29,246 nt of DNA, taken from contig CAJJWN010000037.1 of the NCBI GenBank assembly GCA_905196835.1, positions 1 through 29,246 of the forward strand, in the 5' to 3' direction. How positions within the stretch are numbered: the stretch's first letter is position 1; the number at the start of each line of letters is the position of its first letter. The notes under the pieces were generated by a model that saw only the letters and a program-made list of their open reading frames with translations, did not search any database and was not told the DNA's origin. The stretch comes from an uncultured Prevotella sp. GTDB lineage: Bacteria; Bacteroidota; Bacteroidia; Bacteroidales; Bacteroidaceae. Made by a program: the position numbers and the translations under genes. Positions 16,727 to 25,319 of the stretch are shown here, one piece after another.

Positions 16727-18724
16727 TTATTTGTCAAGAAACTCATTGGAGCCAACCTTCAATGCAGGACCGAGGTGCATTGCTCCGGCCTCATACGGAA
16801 GCCACACCGACATCTTGCCCTGTCCGCGATTAGCCCATGCGTAATAAGGGATTAAATTAAGCACAGCATCAGTAGTTACCATACGTCCGTCGCCGTCGTA
16901 TGCTACCTTTTGCACTCCTGCCGTTATCACATCGCCGCCTCCAGGAGCCTTCCTGCCGGTCACGGCAAGCTTGGGATTGCGTGGCAGAAGTATCGAGAAA
17001 ATGTCCAATCCCTCATTGTCCGGCCATTCTGCACAGTATACCAACGGGCCACGCTCTATGGCAAGCATTCCGCGGTCGGCCTCAACCTTGTCATTGGCAG
17101 CCACAAGGCGCGGTGTCATGTCAAGTGAAACAGTCACAACATCACCTTTCCTCCATTTGCGGTTTATCGTGAAATATCCTTTGTCTATCGTGCTTTCAAC
17201 AACCTTCCCGTTTACTTTTACAGTGTAATGCGTCTGCTTGTTATCTGCAAAACAGTACAAATCGCTCGGTACTACATCACCGCGCACCCATCCCGGTATG
17301 CGTATCTTCATGGCGAAGTTACCGCCACCTTTGGCAATAGTCAACGCTATCTCGCCGTCAAAAGGATATTCGGTTTTCTGCATCAGCTTGACCTTGTTTT
17401 TACCAATGTTCAAATCCGACGTGCCTTCCATAAACAGGTTTACATACAGGCTGTCATCACGCGTAGCATAAACGTATCCCGGAACAGACGGCAAAAAGCG
17501 GCACAGGTTTGACGGACAGCAGGCACAGCCAAACCAAGGCTTGCGCTCGTATCCTCCGGCTGACTCTAACGGGTTGGGGTAAAAAAAGGCATCGCCTTTG
17601 AGTGAAATGCCAGCCAATACGCCGTTATACAGCGAACGCTCAAGCACATCGTAATACTTTCCGTCGCCATGGAAGAGGAACAGGCGATGGTTTACATACA
17701 CATTGCCTATCGACGCACATGTCTCACAATACGCAGTTGCATTAGGCAACTCGTAATTGGCGCCAAAGCCCTCGTTGCTTGCACGCGAGCCGATGCCTCC
17801 CGTAAGGTAAAGTTTCTTGCTCACGATATTGTCCCAAATCCTGTCAATAGCATGAATATAAGCCGTATCGCCGGTTAAGGCCGCCACATCGGCCATACCC
17901 GAATACATATAAGTAGCACGCACGGCATGGCCTACAGCCTCATCCTGCTCTACTACTGGCTTTTGCGCCTGGCTGTATTCATCCTTGCGCGATGTACGCC
18001 CACGCATATCGAGGAAGAACTTTGCCTCGTCCAGATATTTCTTTTCTCCCGTCGCAAGATACAACCTTACCAAGGCCATCTCTGCTATCTGGTGTCCCGG
18101 CACGCGCACTATTTGCCCTTCACCGGCTCCTATCGTCTTACAAACATTATCGGCATAACGCATTGCTATATCAAGGAAGTTGCGCTTGCTTGTTGCCTGG
18201 TAATATGCCACAGCCCCTTCAATCATGTGACCGAGATTGTACAGCTCATGGCTGCCACCCTCTACTGCGTCCCATCGGTTGGCTCCGGCCCACGCGTGCG
18301 GATGCTTTGGGTTCATAGTGCGCGCCGTATAAAGATAGCCGTCAGGCTCTTGAGCACCCGCAACTATTACAAGAACACTGTCTATATAACGCTCCATGCG
18401 CTTGTCCGGATACGTCTGGAGCAGATAGCTCGCCCCCTCTATGGTTTTATATACGTCTGTATCGTCAAAAGGGAAACCACCGACCTTGAACGTATCACAC
18501 GGATGAGCTGCCTTTATAAAGTTAGCATAACGCCCTGACTCCTCACACTTTGAGAAAGCCAAAGGCACGGTAACGTCACGACAAGCGTCAAGCCGGTGCT
18601 TCCAGAAACCTCCGCTGACATGCGTCGCGGTAAAAGGCACAGGCGTAACAGGATAGCCCGAATGCTGTGCACTGGCCGTAATACAGGCAAATGATAGTGC
18701 AAATAATGTCTTAATGGTTTTCAT
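16727..18724 (-). CDS. GH127 beta-L-arabinofuranosidase, exported
   Basis: 665 residues with a signal peptide (MKTIKTLFALSFACITASA) and the GH127 (DUF1680) alpha/alpha-barrel followed by beta domains. Active-site residues map well onto the Bifidobacterium HypBA1 pattern: acid/base-like E318, zinc ligands E334 and C336 (CETC), and the Cys pair C402-C403 in CACCPSN, where the first would be the nucleophile. The family releases beta-L-arabinofuranose from arabino-oligosaccharides such as those of extensin or pectin side chains. It begins one base after the GH51 stop, so the two are translationally coupled. There is no SusC/D pair or sugar-sensing regulator nearby. Confidence 0.92.
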   Translation of the reverse strand: MKTIKTLFALSFACITASAQHSGYPVTPVPFTATHVSGGFWKHRLDACRDVTVPLAFSKCEESGRYANFIKAAHPCDTFKVGGFPFDDTDVYKTIEGASYLLQTYPDKRMERYIDSVLVIVAGAQEPDGYLYTARTMNPKHPHAWAGANRWDAVEGGSHELYNLGHMIEGAVAYYQATSKRNFLDIAMRYADNVCKTIGAGEGQIVRVPGHQIAEMALVRLYLATGEKKYLDEAKFFLDMRGRTSRKDEYSQAQKPVVEQDEAVGHAVRATYMYSGMADVAALTGDTAYIHAIDRIWDNIVSKKLYLTGGIGSRASNEGFGANYELPNATAYCETCASIGNVYVNHRLFLFHGDGKYYDVLERSLYNGVLAGISLKGDAFFYPNPLESAGGYERKPWFGCACCPSNLCRFLPSVPGYVYATRDDSLYVNLFMEGTSDLNIGKNKVKLMQKTEYPFDGEIALTIAKGGGNFAMKIRIPGWVRGDVVPSDLYCFADNKQTHYTVKVNGKVVESTIDKGYFTINRKWRKGDVVTVSLDMTPRLVAANDKVEADRGMLAIERGPLVYCAEWPDNEGLDIFSILLPRNPKLAVTGRKAPGGGDVITAGVQKVAYDGDGRMVTTDAVLNLIPYYAWANRGQGKMSVWLPYEAGAMHLGPALKVGSNEFLDK

Positions 18725-18725
18725 T

Positions 18726-21263
18726 TTATTTATGTTTTTCAGTTATACACTTCATTCTTATCACACTAAGCGAGTATGGCGGCATTTTATATTCAGCCCC
18801 GTCACCCACGCTTATAAAACTCTCCATCGGTCGGGCGTCCTTGTCCGCAGGCTCACCCGTCAAGACTGTAAGGCGTGCCTGGTTATCCTTCATACCGTCG
18901 GGCATAACCATTTTTGTAACAACATCTACCGGCAACATGTTTACAAGCTTGACAATTACGTCACTGGTTTCACCATCACGCACGACTGACGTAGCTATAC
19001 GGCTGCGCACATCGCCACGTGCGTTGCTTGTTTTTACATCAGCAGGCCAATATTCAACGCCTGAATTACGGGCAAACATTTGCTGAACGTAATACCCGAC
19101 GGTAGGTTTTACCTCCTTATTATTGAAATATATCATGTCAGGATTCCACTGAGTGTGCCCTTCTTTTGCCAGCAGAGGCGCGTAGGAAGCCATCCTAACT
19201 ATGTCACCGTTACGCTCCAACGATGTAAGATACAAGGCTTCCGCCAAAGCGGTCTCAATATTATTGGGACGTCCGGACAGATGGGCGGCATATTCGCCGA
19301 GATAAACTTTTGACTTTGTGCGGCCATAACGGTCATAGAAATCCTGGTTATATATGAACCAGCCCGGCGAATTATAATAATGCTCGTCTACCATAGGCAC
19401 GTCCAAACTATCAGCCAAACGCCATCCTTCATCATAGTCCGTGCCCTCATAGAACGGGCCGACAGTTCCTATAACGGTTATTTCCGGATGATGTTTCTTC
19501 ATCGCTTCATAAATCATCGTGAAGCGTTCTTTGAACACATCGGTTATCTGGTCTTCATTGCCTATGCCTATATATTTTAGGTTAAACGGCTCTGGATGGC
19601 CGGCATCGGCACGCATCTTGGCCCACTTGTTTGTCTTAGGGTCGCCGTTGGCATAGTCAATCAGGTCAAGAATGTCTTGTACGTATTCATCCATATCCTC
19701 CATCGGTATGCCGCCTTGCTGTCCTCCACCGAGCAACTTGCCGGGAATGCAGTTACTGTTCTGGCACGGCACCCCTGCGGCAACTACCGGCAAAGGCTCC
19801 GCCCCAATGTCCTCACAAAACTGAAAATACTCATAATATCCCAAGCCCATTGTCTGATGATAGCCCCAAAGGTTCTTCATCGGCTTGCGGGCGTACAGCG
19901 GACCAATTGTGTTTTTCCAATGGTAAATGTTGTCTATACCCTGTCCGTGAGCCACGCAACCGCCAGGGAAGCGGACAAACTTAGGATGAATATCGGCTAT
20001 GGCTTGTGCAAGGTCGGCACGCAGGCCGTTCCTGTGTCCGCGAAAAGTTTTTTCAGGGAACAGCGACACCATGTCAACGTCATACCGACCTACAGCCATC
20101 GGCGTGATAAAAAGCTCGGCATCATCAGCCGAAGTCCCGGCACGCAGCGTAGCTGAAAGCTGCACCCAGTCGTGCGACGATACCTTAAACGTCTTTTCAG
20201 CAATGACATTACCGTCCTTTTCTCGCAGCCCTATCTTGATTTTCGACGAAGAATTGCGCGACGGAGAATTGCCCGCCGAGCTTCCATCCCCTGCCAAACG
20301 GACGAATACCGTCAACAGGTACTTCCCATTTTCACGCACAACAATTCCGTCATAGCCCGTATTAACAAACCCGGCTCCCGGCTTCTCGACATGGAGAGAA
20401 GCATAGTGAGAATTATTTACGTGTATAGGTTTTACCGTATCTATATTGACCGACATACCTTCACCGGCAACCGTCCAGGCGTACAAAGGCCCCCAACCGG
20501 CCGCCCTGCCCTCTCCTTTTGCATATTCGAAGTCGCGGTTCTGCACAAGCTCTGCATACAGTCCTCCGTCTGCTCCATAATTTATATCCTCGAAAAATAC
20601 GCCTATCAGCTTGTCGCTGATTGCCTTCGCCTTTTCAGGATATACATTTAGTTGGGCAGTTACAGGCTCAAGTCCGGCAAAGCGCACATCGTCATCCGCG
20701 GCACGTTCCGAATAAAGACGCTCACGGTAAGCCTTTGCGTCGGCATACTGCTCAAGCCTTTCAACCTCATGCCATGCCACCTTGTTTACCGTACCGCTTT
20801 CCACCGCTCCATTAACCGATACGTTCTTGAACGAGAGCGGCATACGGTTGTCGCCTAAATACGCACCACGCTGCGCCTCCGTAAAATACGTCTGGCTGCT
20901 CCAACGTGTCAAGTCGGCTGATGACGAATGGGCAAACTCCATGCCGCCATGGTTGAGTTGCCATACACAATGCCATCTACCGTCGGCTGTACGGCCAAGC
21001 CGGGGCTTCACCATACGCTTTTCGCCGCCCCAGTTGGCATAATCGCATTTCAGGAACGAACGGCCTTCACCTACACGGAACCAGTCTTCACCATCACGGC
21101 TCCATGCGAACCGCAGGCCGCTCCGCCCGTCGTCACCGGCCGTGGCGTATGCAAAGAGATAAACAGAATCAGGCATTGCCGCCACACCAGCCACTCGCGC
21201 TGATGACGGCGTAAAAGCCATCGACACACAAAACGTTGTAATAAAGGTAAATAGTTTCATCAC
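18726..21263 (-). CDS. GH51 alpha-L-arabinofuranosidase with an N-terminal GH43-like segment, exported
   Basis: 845 residues with a signal peptide (about 1-22). Residues ~30-140 resemble blades of a GH43-type propeller (DSVYLFAYA, LRFAWSRDGEDW, KPRLGRTADGRWHCVW) but are too short for a whole propeller. The GH51 part begins near 205 (ISDKLIGVFFEDINYGADGG) and includes an inserted carbohydrate-binding-like beta domain, FPGGCVAHG, acid/base E570 (IGNEDQ) and nucleophile E657 (LGEYAAH), then the C-terminal beta domain. The enzyme should remove alpha-L-arabinofuranosyl branches from arabinan or arabinoxylan. It is the first gene of a two-gene unit with GH127, behind the promoter at 21332-21363. 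Confidence 0.93.
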   Translation of the reverse strand: MMKLFTFITTFCVSMAFTPSSARVAGVAAMPDSVYLFAYATAGDDGRSGLRFAWSRDGEDWFRVGEGRSFLKCDYANWGGEKRMVKPRLGRTADGRWHCVWQLNHGGMEFAHSSSADLTRWSSQTYFTEAQRGAYLGDNRMPLSFKNVSVNGAVESGTVNKVAWHEVERLEQYADAKAYRERLYSERAADDDVRFAGLEPVTAQLNVYPEKAKAISDKLIGVFFEDINYGADGGLYAELVQNRDFEYAKGEGRAAGWGPLYAWTVAGEGMSVNIDTVKPIHVNNSHYASLHVEKPGAGFVNTGYDGIVVRENGKYLLTVFVRLAGDGSSAGNSPSRNSSSKIKIGLREKDGNVIAEKTFKVSSHDWVQLSATLRAGTSADDAELFITPMAVGRYDVDMVSLFPEKTFRGHRNGLRADLAQAIADIHPKFVRFPGGCVAHGQGIDNIYHWKNTIGPLYARKPMKNLWGYHQTMGLGYYEYFQFCEDIGAEPLPVVAAGVPCQNSNCIPGKLLGGGQQGGIPMEDMDEYVQDILDLIDYANGDPKTNKWAKMRADAGHPEPFNLKYIGIGNEDQITDVFKERFTMIYEAMKKHHPEITVIGTVGPFYEGTDYDEGWRLADSLDVPMVDEHYYNSPGWFIYNQDFYDRYGRTKSKVYLGEYAAHLSGRPNNIETALAEALYLTSLERNGDIVRMASYAPLLAKEGHTQWNPDMIYFNNKEVKPTVGYYVQQMFARNSGVEYWPADVKTSNARGDVRSRIATSVVRDGETSDVIVKLVNMLPVDVVTKMVMPDGMKDNQARLTVLTGEPADKDARPMESFISVGDGAEYKMPPYSLSVIRMKCITEKHK

Positions 21264-21331
21264 AGTATCACATTATTATATTATAACAGCAAGCTTATTT
21301 AGTGTCTAAACAACACGAAATAATCATTGCG

Positions 21332-21363
21332 CAAAGATACGTAAACATACGGTTACATACAAC
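21332..21363 (-). promoter_or_regulatory. Candidate promoter for the GH51-GH127 operon
   Basis: On the minus strand GTTG (21360-21363) is followed after 20 bases by TATCTTTG (21332-21339). The second matches TAnnTTTG and the first matches three of four bases of the -33 TTTG box at the normal spacing. The leader to the GH51 start would be about 60 bases. Confidence 0.55.
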
Positions 21364-21424
21364 TTAATTTTTACTAATAAACCATAAATTAAGCATCCAC
21401 AATCCGCCTGAAAATCATGCTCAT

Positions 21425-21529
21425 TGTAAAAGACCATCTTTCGCAATGTAAAAGGCCGTCTTTAAGCCTGCGATTGACGGCCTTTCGGAAGACGAAAGAC
21501 GGCCTTTTGTAAAGCGTTGGAAAACAATG
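21425..21529 (+). repeat. 22-base-period palindromic repeat element, copy D
   Basis: Box cores at 21434, 21456, 21478 and 21500 are exactly 22 bases apart. The second and fourth form a perfect 14-bp inverted repeat (21450-21463 with 21495-21508). TTGGAAAACAA follows one period on (21518-21528). Unlike copies A and B this one sits between divergent genes, upstream of both GH51 and phoH, where no terminator is needed. Confidence 0.78.
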
Positions 21530-21591
21530 CCGTTTTTCACTCATTCTGATAAAAAGATTTATAAAACCAATGTAATATTGGGAAAAATCCG

Positions 21592-21599
21592 TAATTTTG
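21592..21599 (+). promoter_or_regulatory. Candidate -7 box for phoH
   Basis: TAATTTTG matches TAnnTTTG exactly, 25 bases before the TTG start of phoH. No convincing -33 box was found. Confidence 0.45.
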
Positions 21600-21624
21600 C
21601 ACAAAAATAAAAAACAACGGCAAA

Positions 21625-22590
21625 TTGATAGAGAAACACATCGTACTTGAAGACATCGACCCCGTAATGCTGTACGGGGCGGGCAACGCCTATTTGCAGA
21701 TAATCAAGGCTCTGTACCCGAAACTCAGGATAGTAGCCCGGGACAATGTAATACGGGTACTTGGCGACGAGGAGCTTATGGCCGACTTCGAGGAAAACAT
21801 CGAGAAGTTAAGAAGGCATGTGCTGAAATACAACTCTATCAGCGAAGAAGACATTATCGACATAATAAAGGGACGCAAGACGAAAGATGACACGGCGAAA
21901 GACGTGGTTGTGTACAACATCTCGGGACGCCCAATAAAAAGCCGCAGCGAAAACCAGCAACGCCTCATTGACGCCTACGGGAAGACTGACATGGTGTTCG
22001 CCATAGGCCCGGCAGGAACAGGCAAGACGTACCTGAGCATCGCGCTGGCCGTGAAAGCACTGAAAGAAAAAACCGCAAAGAAAATAATATTGAGTCGCCC
22101 TGCCGTAGAAGCCGGCGAGAAACTGGGCTTTCTGCCGGGTGACATGAAGGATAAGATAGACCCTTATCTGCAACCTTTATACGATGCACTCGAAGACATG
22201 TTGCCGGCCGTAAAGCTGCAAGACATGATGGAGAAGCGCATAATACAAATCGCACCGCTGGCCTTCATGCGCGGACGCACGCTGAGCGATGCCGTCGTGA
22301 TACTTGACGAAGCACAGAACACGACCACGGCGCAAATCAGGATGTTCCTCACAAGAATGGGATGGAACACAAAAATGATTATCACCGGCGACCTGACACA
22401 GGTAGACCTGCCGCACGGAACGACGAGCGGACTGCGCGAGGCCATCGGCATACTGGACGGCGTGGAGGGCATATCCATCGTAAGAATGAACGACAAAGAC
22501 ATTGTAAGGCACAAGCTCGTAACCCGCATAGTACAAGCTTACGACAGGCACGAACGTAGCAAGGACAAGGCGGTCGGCGGAGAGCAGTGA
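21625..22590 (+). CDS. phoH: PhoH-family ATPase, TTG start
   Basis: 321-residue cytosolic P-loop ATPase of the PhoH/PhoL type. Walker A is GPAGTGKT (128-135) and Walker B LDEAQN (225-230); RPAVEAGEKLGFLPGD and TGDLTQVDLP are family signatures. PhoH-like proteins are linked to RNA metabolism and ribosome maturation, but the precise role is unsettled. The start codon is TTG at 21625: the frame has a stop at 21592-21594 and no ATG between, and the next in-frame ATG would remove conserved N-terminal residues. It heads the plus-strand gene run to pyrF. Confidence 0.92.
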   Translation: MIEKHIVLEDIDPVMLYGAGNAYLQIIKALYPKLRIVARDNVIRVLGDEELMADFEENIEKLRRHVLKYNSISEEDIIDIIKGRKTKDDTAKDVVVYNISGRPIKSRSENQQRLIDAYGKTDMVFAIGPAGTGKTYLSIALAVKALKEKTAKKIILSRPAVEAGEKLGFLPGDMKDKIDPYLQPLYDALEDMLPAVKLQDMMEKRIIQIAPLAFMRGRTLSDAVVILDEAQNTTTAQIRMFLTRMGWNTKMIITGDLTQVDLPHGTTSGLREAIGILDGVEGISIVRMNDKDIVRHKLVTRIVQAYDRHERSKDKAVGGEQ

Positions 22591-22652
22591 GCGGAATGCG
22601 CCCTCAACTCATCGGCTTGCATATCCATCGGTCATAATAAAACAAAATAAAG

Positions 22653-23600
22653 ATGAAAGCATTAACAAAGACAGAGTTCCATTTTGACGGACAGAAAAGC
22701 GTTTACCACGGAAAAGTGCGTGATGTGTACAACATCAATGACGACATCCTTGTAATGATTGCGACAGACAGGATTTCAGCCTTCGACGTAGTCCTGCCCA
22801 AAGGCATACCCTTCAAAGGACAGGTACTTAACCAAATTGCGGCAAAATTCCTCGACCAGACTACAGACATATGCCCCAACTGGAAGCTCGCCACACCCGA
22901 CCCTATGGTTACTGTCGGCCTGAAATGCGAAGGATTCCGCGTGGAAATGATTATCCGTTCCATACTTACCGGCTCAGCTTGGCGCGAATACCAGAAGGGA
23001 TGCCGCGAGCTGTGCGGTGTCAAGCTGCCTGACGGAATGCGCGAAAACCAGCGTTTCCCCGAGCCTATCATTACGCCGACCACCAAGGCTGACGAAGGTC
23101 ACGACATGAACATATCGAAAGAGGAAATCATCGCCCAGGGCATAGTCAGCAAGGAAGACTATGAGGTAATGGAAGACTACACGCGCAAAATCTTCGCCCG
23201 CGGGCAGGAAATAGCCGCAAAACACGGACTTATCCTTGTTGACACAAAATATGAGTTCGGCAAGCGTGACGGCAAAGTATATCTCATCGACGAGATACAT
23301 ACGCCTGACAGCAGCCGCTATTTCTACGCCGACGGCTACGAGGAGAAGTTTGAAAAGGGCGAGCCGCAACGACAGTTGTCAAAAGAATTTGTACGCCAGT
23401 GGCTCATAGAGCACAACTTCATGAACGAGCCGGGACAGGTAATGCCCGAGATAACCGACGAATATGCCGAAAGCGTAAGCGAACGATACATCGAACTGTT
23501 CGAGCACATCACCGGCGACAAGTTTGACAAGGCGGCGGAAGAAGGAGACATCGCAGCACGTATAGAAAAAAACGTCACTGAATATTTGAAGACACTCTGA
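22653..23600 (+). CDS. purC: SAICAR synthetase (phosphoribosylaminoimidazole-succinocarboxamide synthase)
   Basis: Cytosolic enzyme that condenses CAIR with aspartate and ATP in purine synthesis. The 315-residue form is the longer type. Visible signatures include GKVRDVY (residues 20-26), [19 protein letters not shown] (37-55), [10 protein letters not shown] (about 103-112) and the substrate-binding [13 protein letters not shown] near 213-225. The ATG at 22653 is 62 bases after phoH. The inverted repeat at 23615-23702 follows and may limit read-through to menG. Confidence 0.96.
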   Translation: MKALTKTEFHFDGQKSVYHGKVRDVYNINDDILVMIATDRISAFDVVLPKGIPFKGQVLNQIAAKFLDQTTDICPNWKLATPDPMVTVGLKCEGFRVEMIIRSILTGSAWREYQKGCRELCGVKLPDGMRENQRFPEPIITPTTKADEGHDMNISKEEIIAQGIVSKEDYEVMEDYTRKIFARGQEIAAKHGLILVDTKYEFGKRDGKVYLIDEIHTPDSSRYFYADGYEEKFEKGEPQRQLSKEFVRQWLIEHNFMNEPGQVMPEITDEYAESVSERYIELFEHITGDKFDKAAEEGDIAARIEKNVTEYLKTL

Positions 23601-23614
23601 TAAGAATTTAAATC

Positions 23615-23702
23615 GAGAATGGAGAATTGGAAATTATGATTACATTAGCTTATAAGTCTCATCCAGACAATATAAGCCAATCATAAATTCCAATTCTCAT
23701 TC
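23615..23702 (+). repeat. AT-rich inverted repeat between purC and menG
   Basis: The left arm (23615-23641, a GAGAAT/GGAGAATTGG-type sequence) is nearly complementary to the right arm (23679-23702), with one unpaired base and few mismatches over about 24 bases. The centre of about 38 bases can pair further through TTAGCTTAT and ATAAG. As RNA it would form a long hairpin between the two genes. There is no T-run, so it is not a standard terminator; a processing or stability element, or a dispersed repeat, fits better. Confidence 0.6.
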
Positions 23703-23721
23703 CCAACGTTCAAATACATAC

Positions 23722-24459
23722 ATGACTTATCGGCAGGAAAAAATAACGCCTTACGGCAACGGACAGGAAAAGAGCAAGCAGGTGGAGACCATGTTTGACA
23801 ACATTGCACACTCCTACGATTTGCTCAATCACCGCCTATCCTTCGGCATCGACAACCTTTGGCGCAAGAAAGCCATCAGCCAACTGAAGCCGTACAAGCC
23901 GGAAACAATACTTGACATTGCGACAGGCACAGGCGATTTTGCCATAATGTCAGCGCTTAAACTGCGGCCCAAAAAGGTGGTAGGCATTGACATCTCCGAA
24001 GGCATGATGCGTATCGGGACGGAAAAGGCCAAGGACGCGAAGCTTGACAACATCATATCCTTCAAAAAGGAAGACTGTGAACGCATGTCGTTTGACAACA
24101 ATACGTTCGACGCCATAACTACAGCTTTCGGTATAAGGAATTTCCAAAATCTTGACGCATGTCTCAAAGAGATGTGCCGCGTACTGAAAGACGGTGGCAA
24201 GCTGAGCATTCTCGAGCTTAGCCGCCCTGTACATTTCCCCATGAGACAGCTGTTCTGGATATATTCGCACACGCTTCTACCACTTTACGGCAAGCTCATT
24301 TCAAAAGACAACGAAGCTTACAAATATCTCATATCCACGATAGAGTCCTTTCCACAGGGAGAGGAAATGGTCGGGATATTCAGGAAAGCCGGATTTTCAG
24401 ACGCCAGGTTCAAGCGTCTGACTTTCGGCATATGTACTTGTTATTTCGCTATCAAATAA
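23722..24459 (+). CDS. menG: Demethylmenaquinone methyltransferase (UbiE/MenG)
   Basis: Class I SAM methyltransferase that performs the last step of menaquinone synthesis; in Bacteroidetes the quinone is menaquinone, so the MenG role is preferred over ubiquinone. 245 residues with MFDNIAHSYDLLNHRLSFG (24-42), a family signature, SAM motif I LDIATGTGDF (64-73) and GIRNFQN (about 133-139), also characteristic. aroE begins eight bases after the stop. Confidence 0.94.
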   Translation: MTYRQEKITPYGNGQEKSKQVETMFDNIAHSYDLLNHRLSFGIDNLWRKKAISQLKPYKPETILDIATGTGDFAIMSALKLRPKKVVGIDISEGMMRIGTEKAKDAKLDNIISFKKEDCERMSFDNNTFDAITTAFGIRNFQNLDACLKEMCRVLKDGGKLSILELSRPVHFPMRQLFWIYSHTLLPLYGKLISKDNEAYKYLISTIESFPQGEEMVGIFRKAGFSDARFKRLTFGICTCYFAIK

Positions 24460-24467
24460 ATAACATC

Positions 24468-25223
24468 ATGGACAAATACGGACTTATAGGTTATCCGCTC
24501 GGACATTCATTCTCGATAAGCTATTTCAACGAGAAGTTTGAAAACGAGGACATCGACGCACAGTATATCAACTTTGAGATACCTACCATCGACGCTTTGC
24601 CCGAAGTATTGGCATCAAACCCCGAATTGCGCGGGCTGAATGTCACCATACCTTACAAAGAAAAAGTAATTCCATTCCTTGACTCCGTAAGTCCGGAAGC
24701 ACGCGCAATAGGCGCAGTCAACGTCATAAAAGTAGAGCACAAGGGCAACGAAACGAAACTGAAAGGGTATAACAGCGACGTCATAGGATTTACGAAAAGC
24801 ATCGAGCCGATACTTGAGCGTTTCCATAAGAAAGCCCTTATCCTTGGTACGGGCGGAGCGTCGAAAGCAATCGATTACGGTTTGAAGTCGCTCGGTCTCG
24901 AGACAGTGTTCGTAAGCAGGTACGAACGCCCCGGCACTATACAATACGAAAGGATTACACCCGATATAATACATGAGTACAACGTAATCGTAAACTGCAC
25001 CCCGTGCGGAATGTATCCTCACATTGACGAATGTCCGAAACTTCCTTATGAAGCGATGGACAGCAGGAACTTGCTCTACGACCTACTATACAATCCCGAC
25101 CAGACACTGTTTATGAAGAAAGGAGCGGAACGCGGAGCCACTGTAAAGAACGGCTTGGAAATGCTCCTCCTGCAAGCATTCGCAAGCTGGGAGTTCTGGA
25201 ACGGCAACTCAACAAACAAGTAA
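24468..25223 (+). CDS. aroE: Shikimate dehydrogenase
   Basis: Reduces 3-dehydroshikimate with NADPH in aromatic amino-acid synthesis. The start at 24468 (MDKYGLIGYPLGHS) is chosen over the upstream in-frame ATG at 24432, which overlaps menG and adds twelve non-family residues. This gives 251 residues. Shikimate-contacting S14/S16 (GHSFS), the catalytic K64 in NVTIPYKEK and D104 in GYNSDVIGF are present; the nucleotide-binding loop is GTGGASK (127-133). It lacks any fusion to DHQ dehydratase. Confidence 0.94.
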   Translation: MDKYGLIGYPLGHSFSISYFNEKFENEDIDAQYINFEIPTIDALPEVLASNPELRGLNVTIPYKEKVIPFLDSVSPEARAIGAVNVIKVEHKGNETKLKGYNSDVIGFTKSIEPILERFHKKALILGTGGASKAIDYGLKSLGLETVFVSRYERPGTIQYERITPDIIHEYNVIVNCTPCGMYPHIDECPKLPYEAMDSRNLLYDLLYNPDQTLFMKKGAERGATVKNGLEMLLLQAFASWEFWNGNSTNK

Positions 25224-25258
25224 CAAGACACAAGGAGGCCAGCGTACAAACGACAAGA

Positions 25259-25279
25259 GGCAAGGCCAAGTTCCTTGCC
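25259..25279 (+). other. Short hairpin in the aroE-purM gap
   Basis: GGCAAGG (25259-25265) and CCTTGCC (25273-25279) form a perfect 7-bp stem with a 7-base loop, 40 bases before the purM start. No T-run follows, so it is not a clear terminator; it could affect purM leader folding. Confidence 0.35.
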
Positions 25280-25319
25280 AACATGTCCGCTTGCTACCCG
25301 TTCACTAAATATAAAAACA

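Noticed and set aside
25230..25240. AAGGAGG-like Shine-Dalgarno sequence after aroE
   Set aside because: It is about 85 bases before the purM start and has no conserved coding frame at the right distance; Bacteroidetes rarely rely on such sites.
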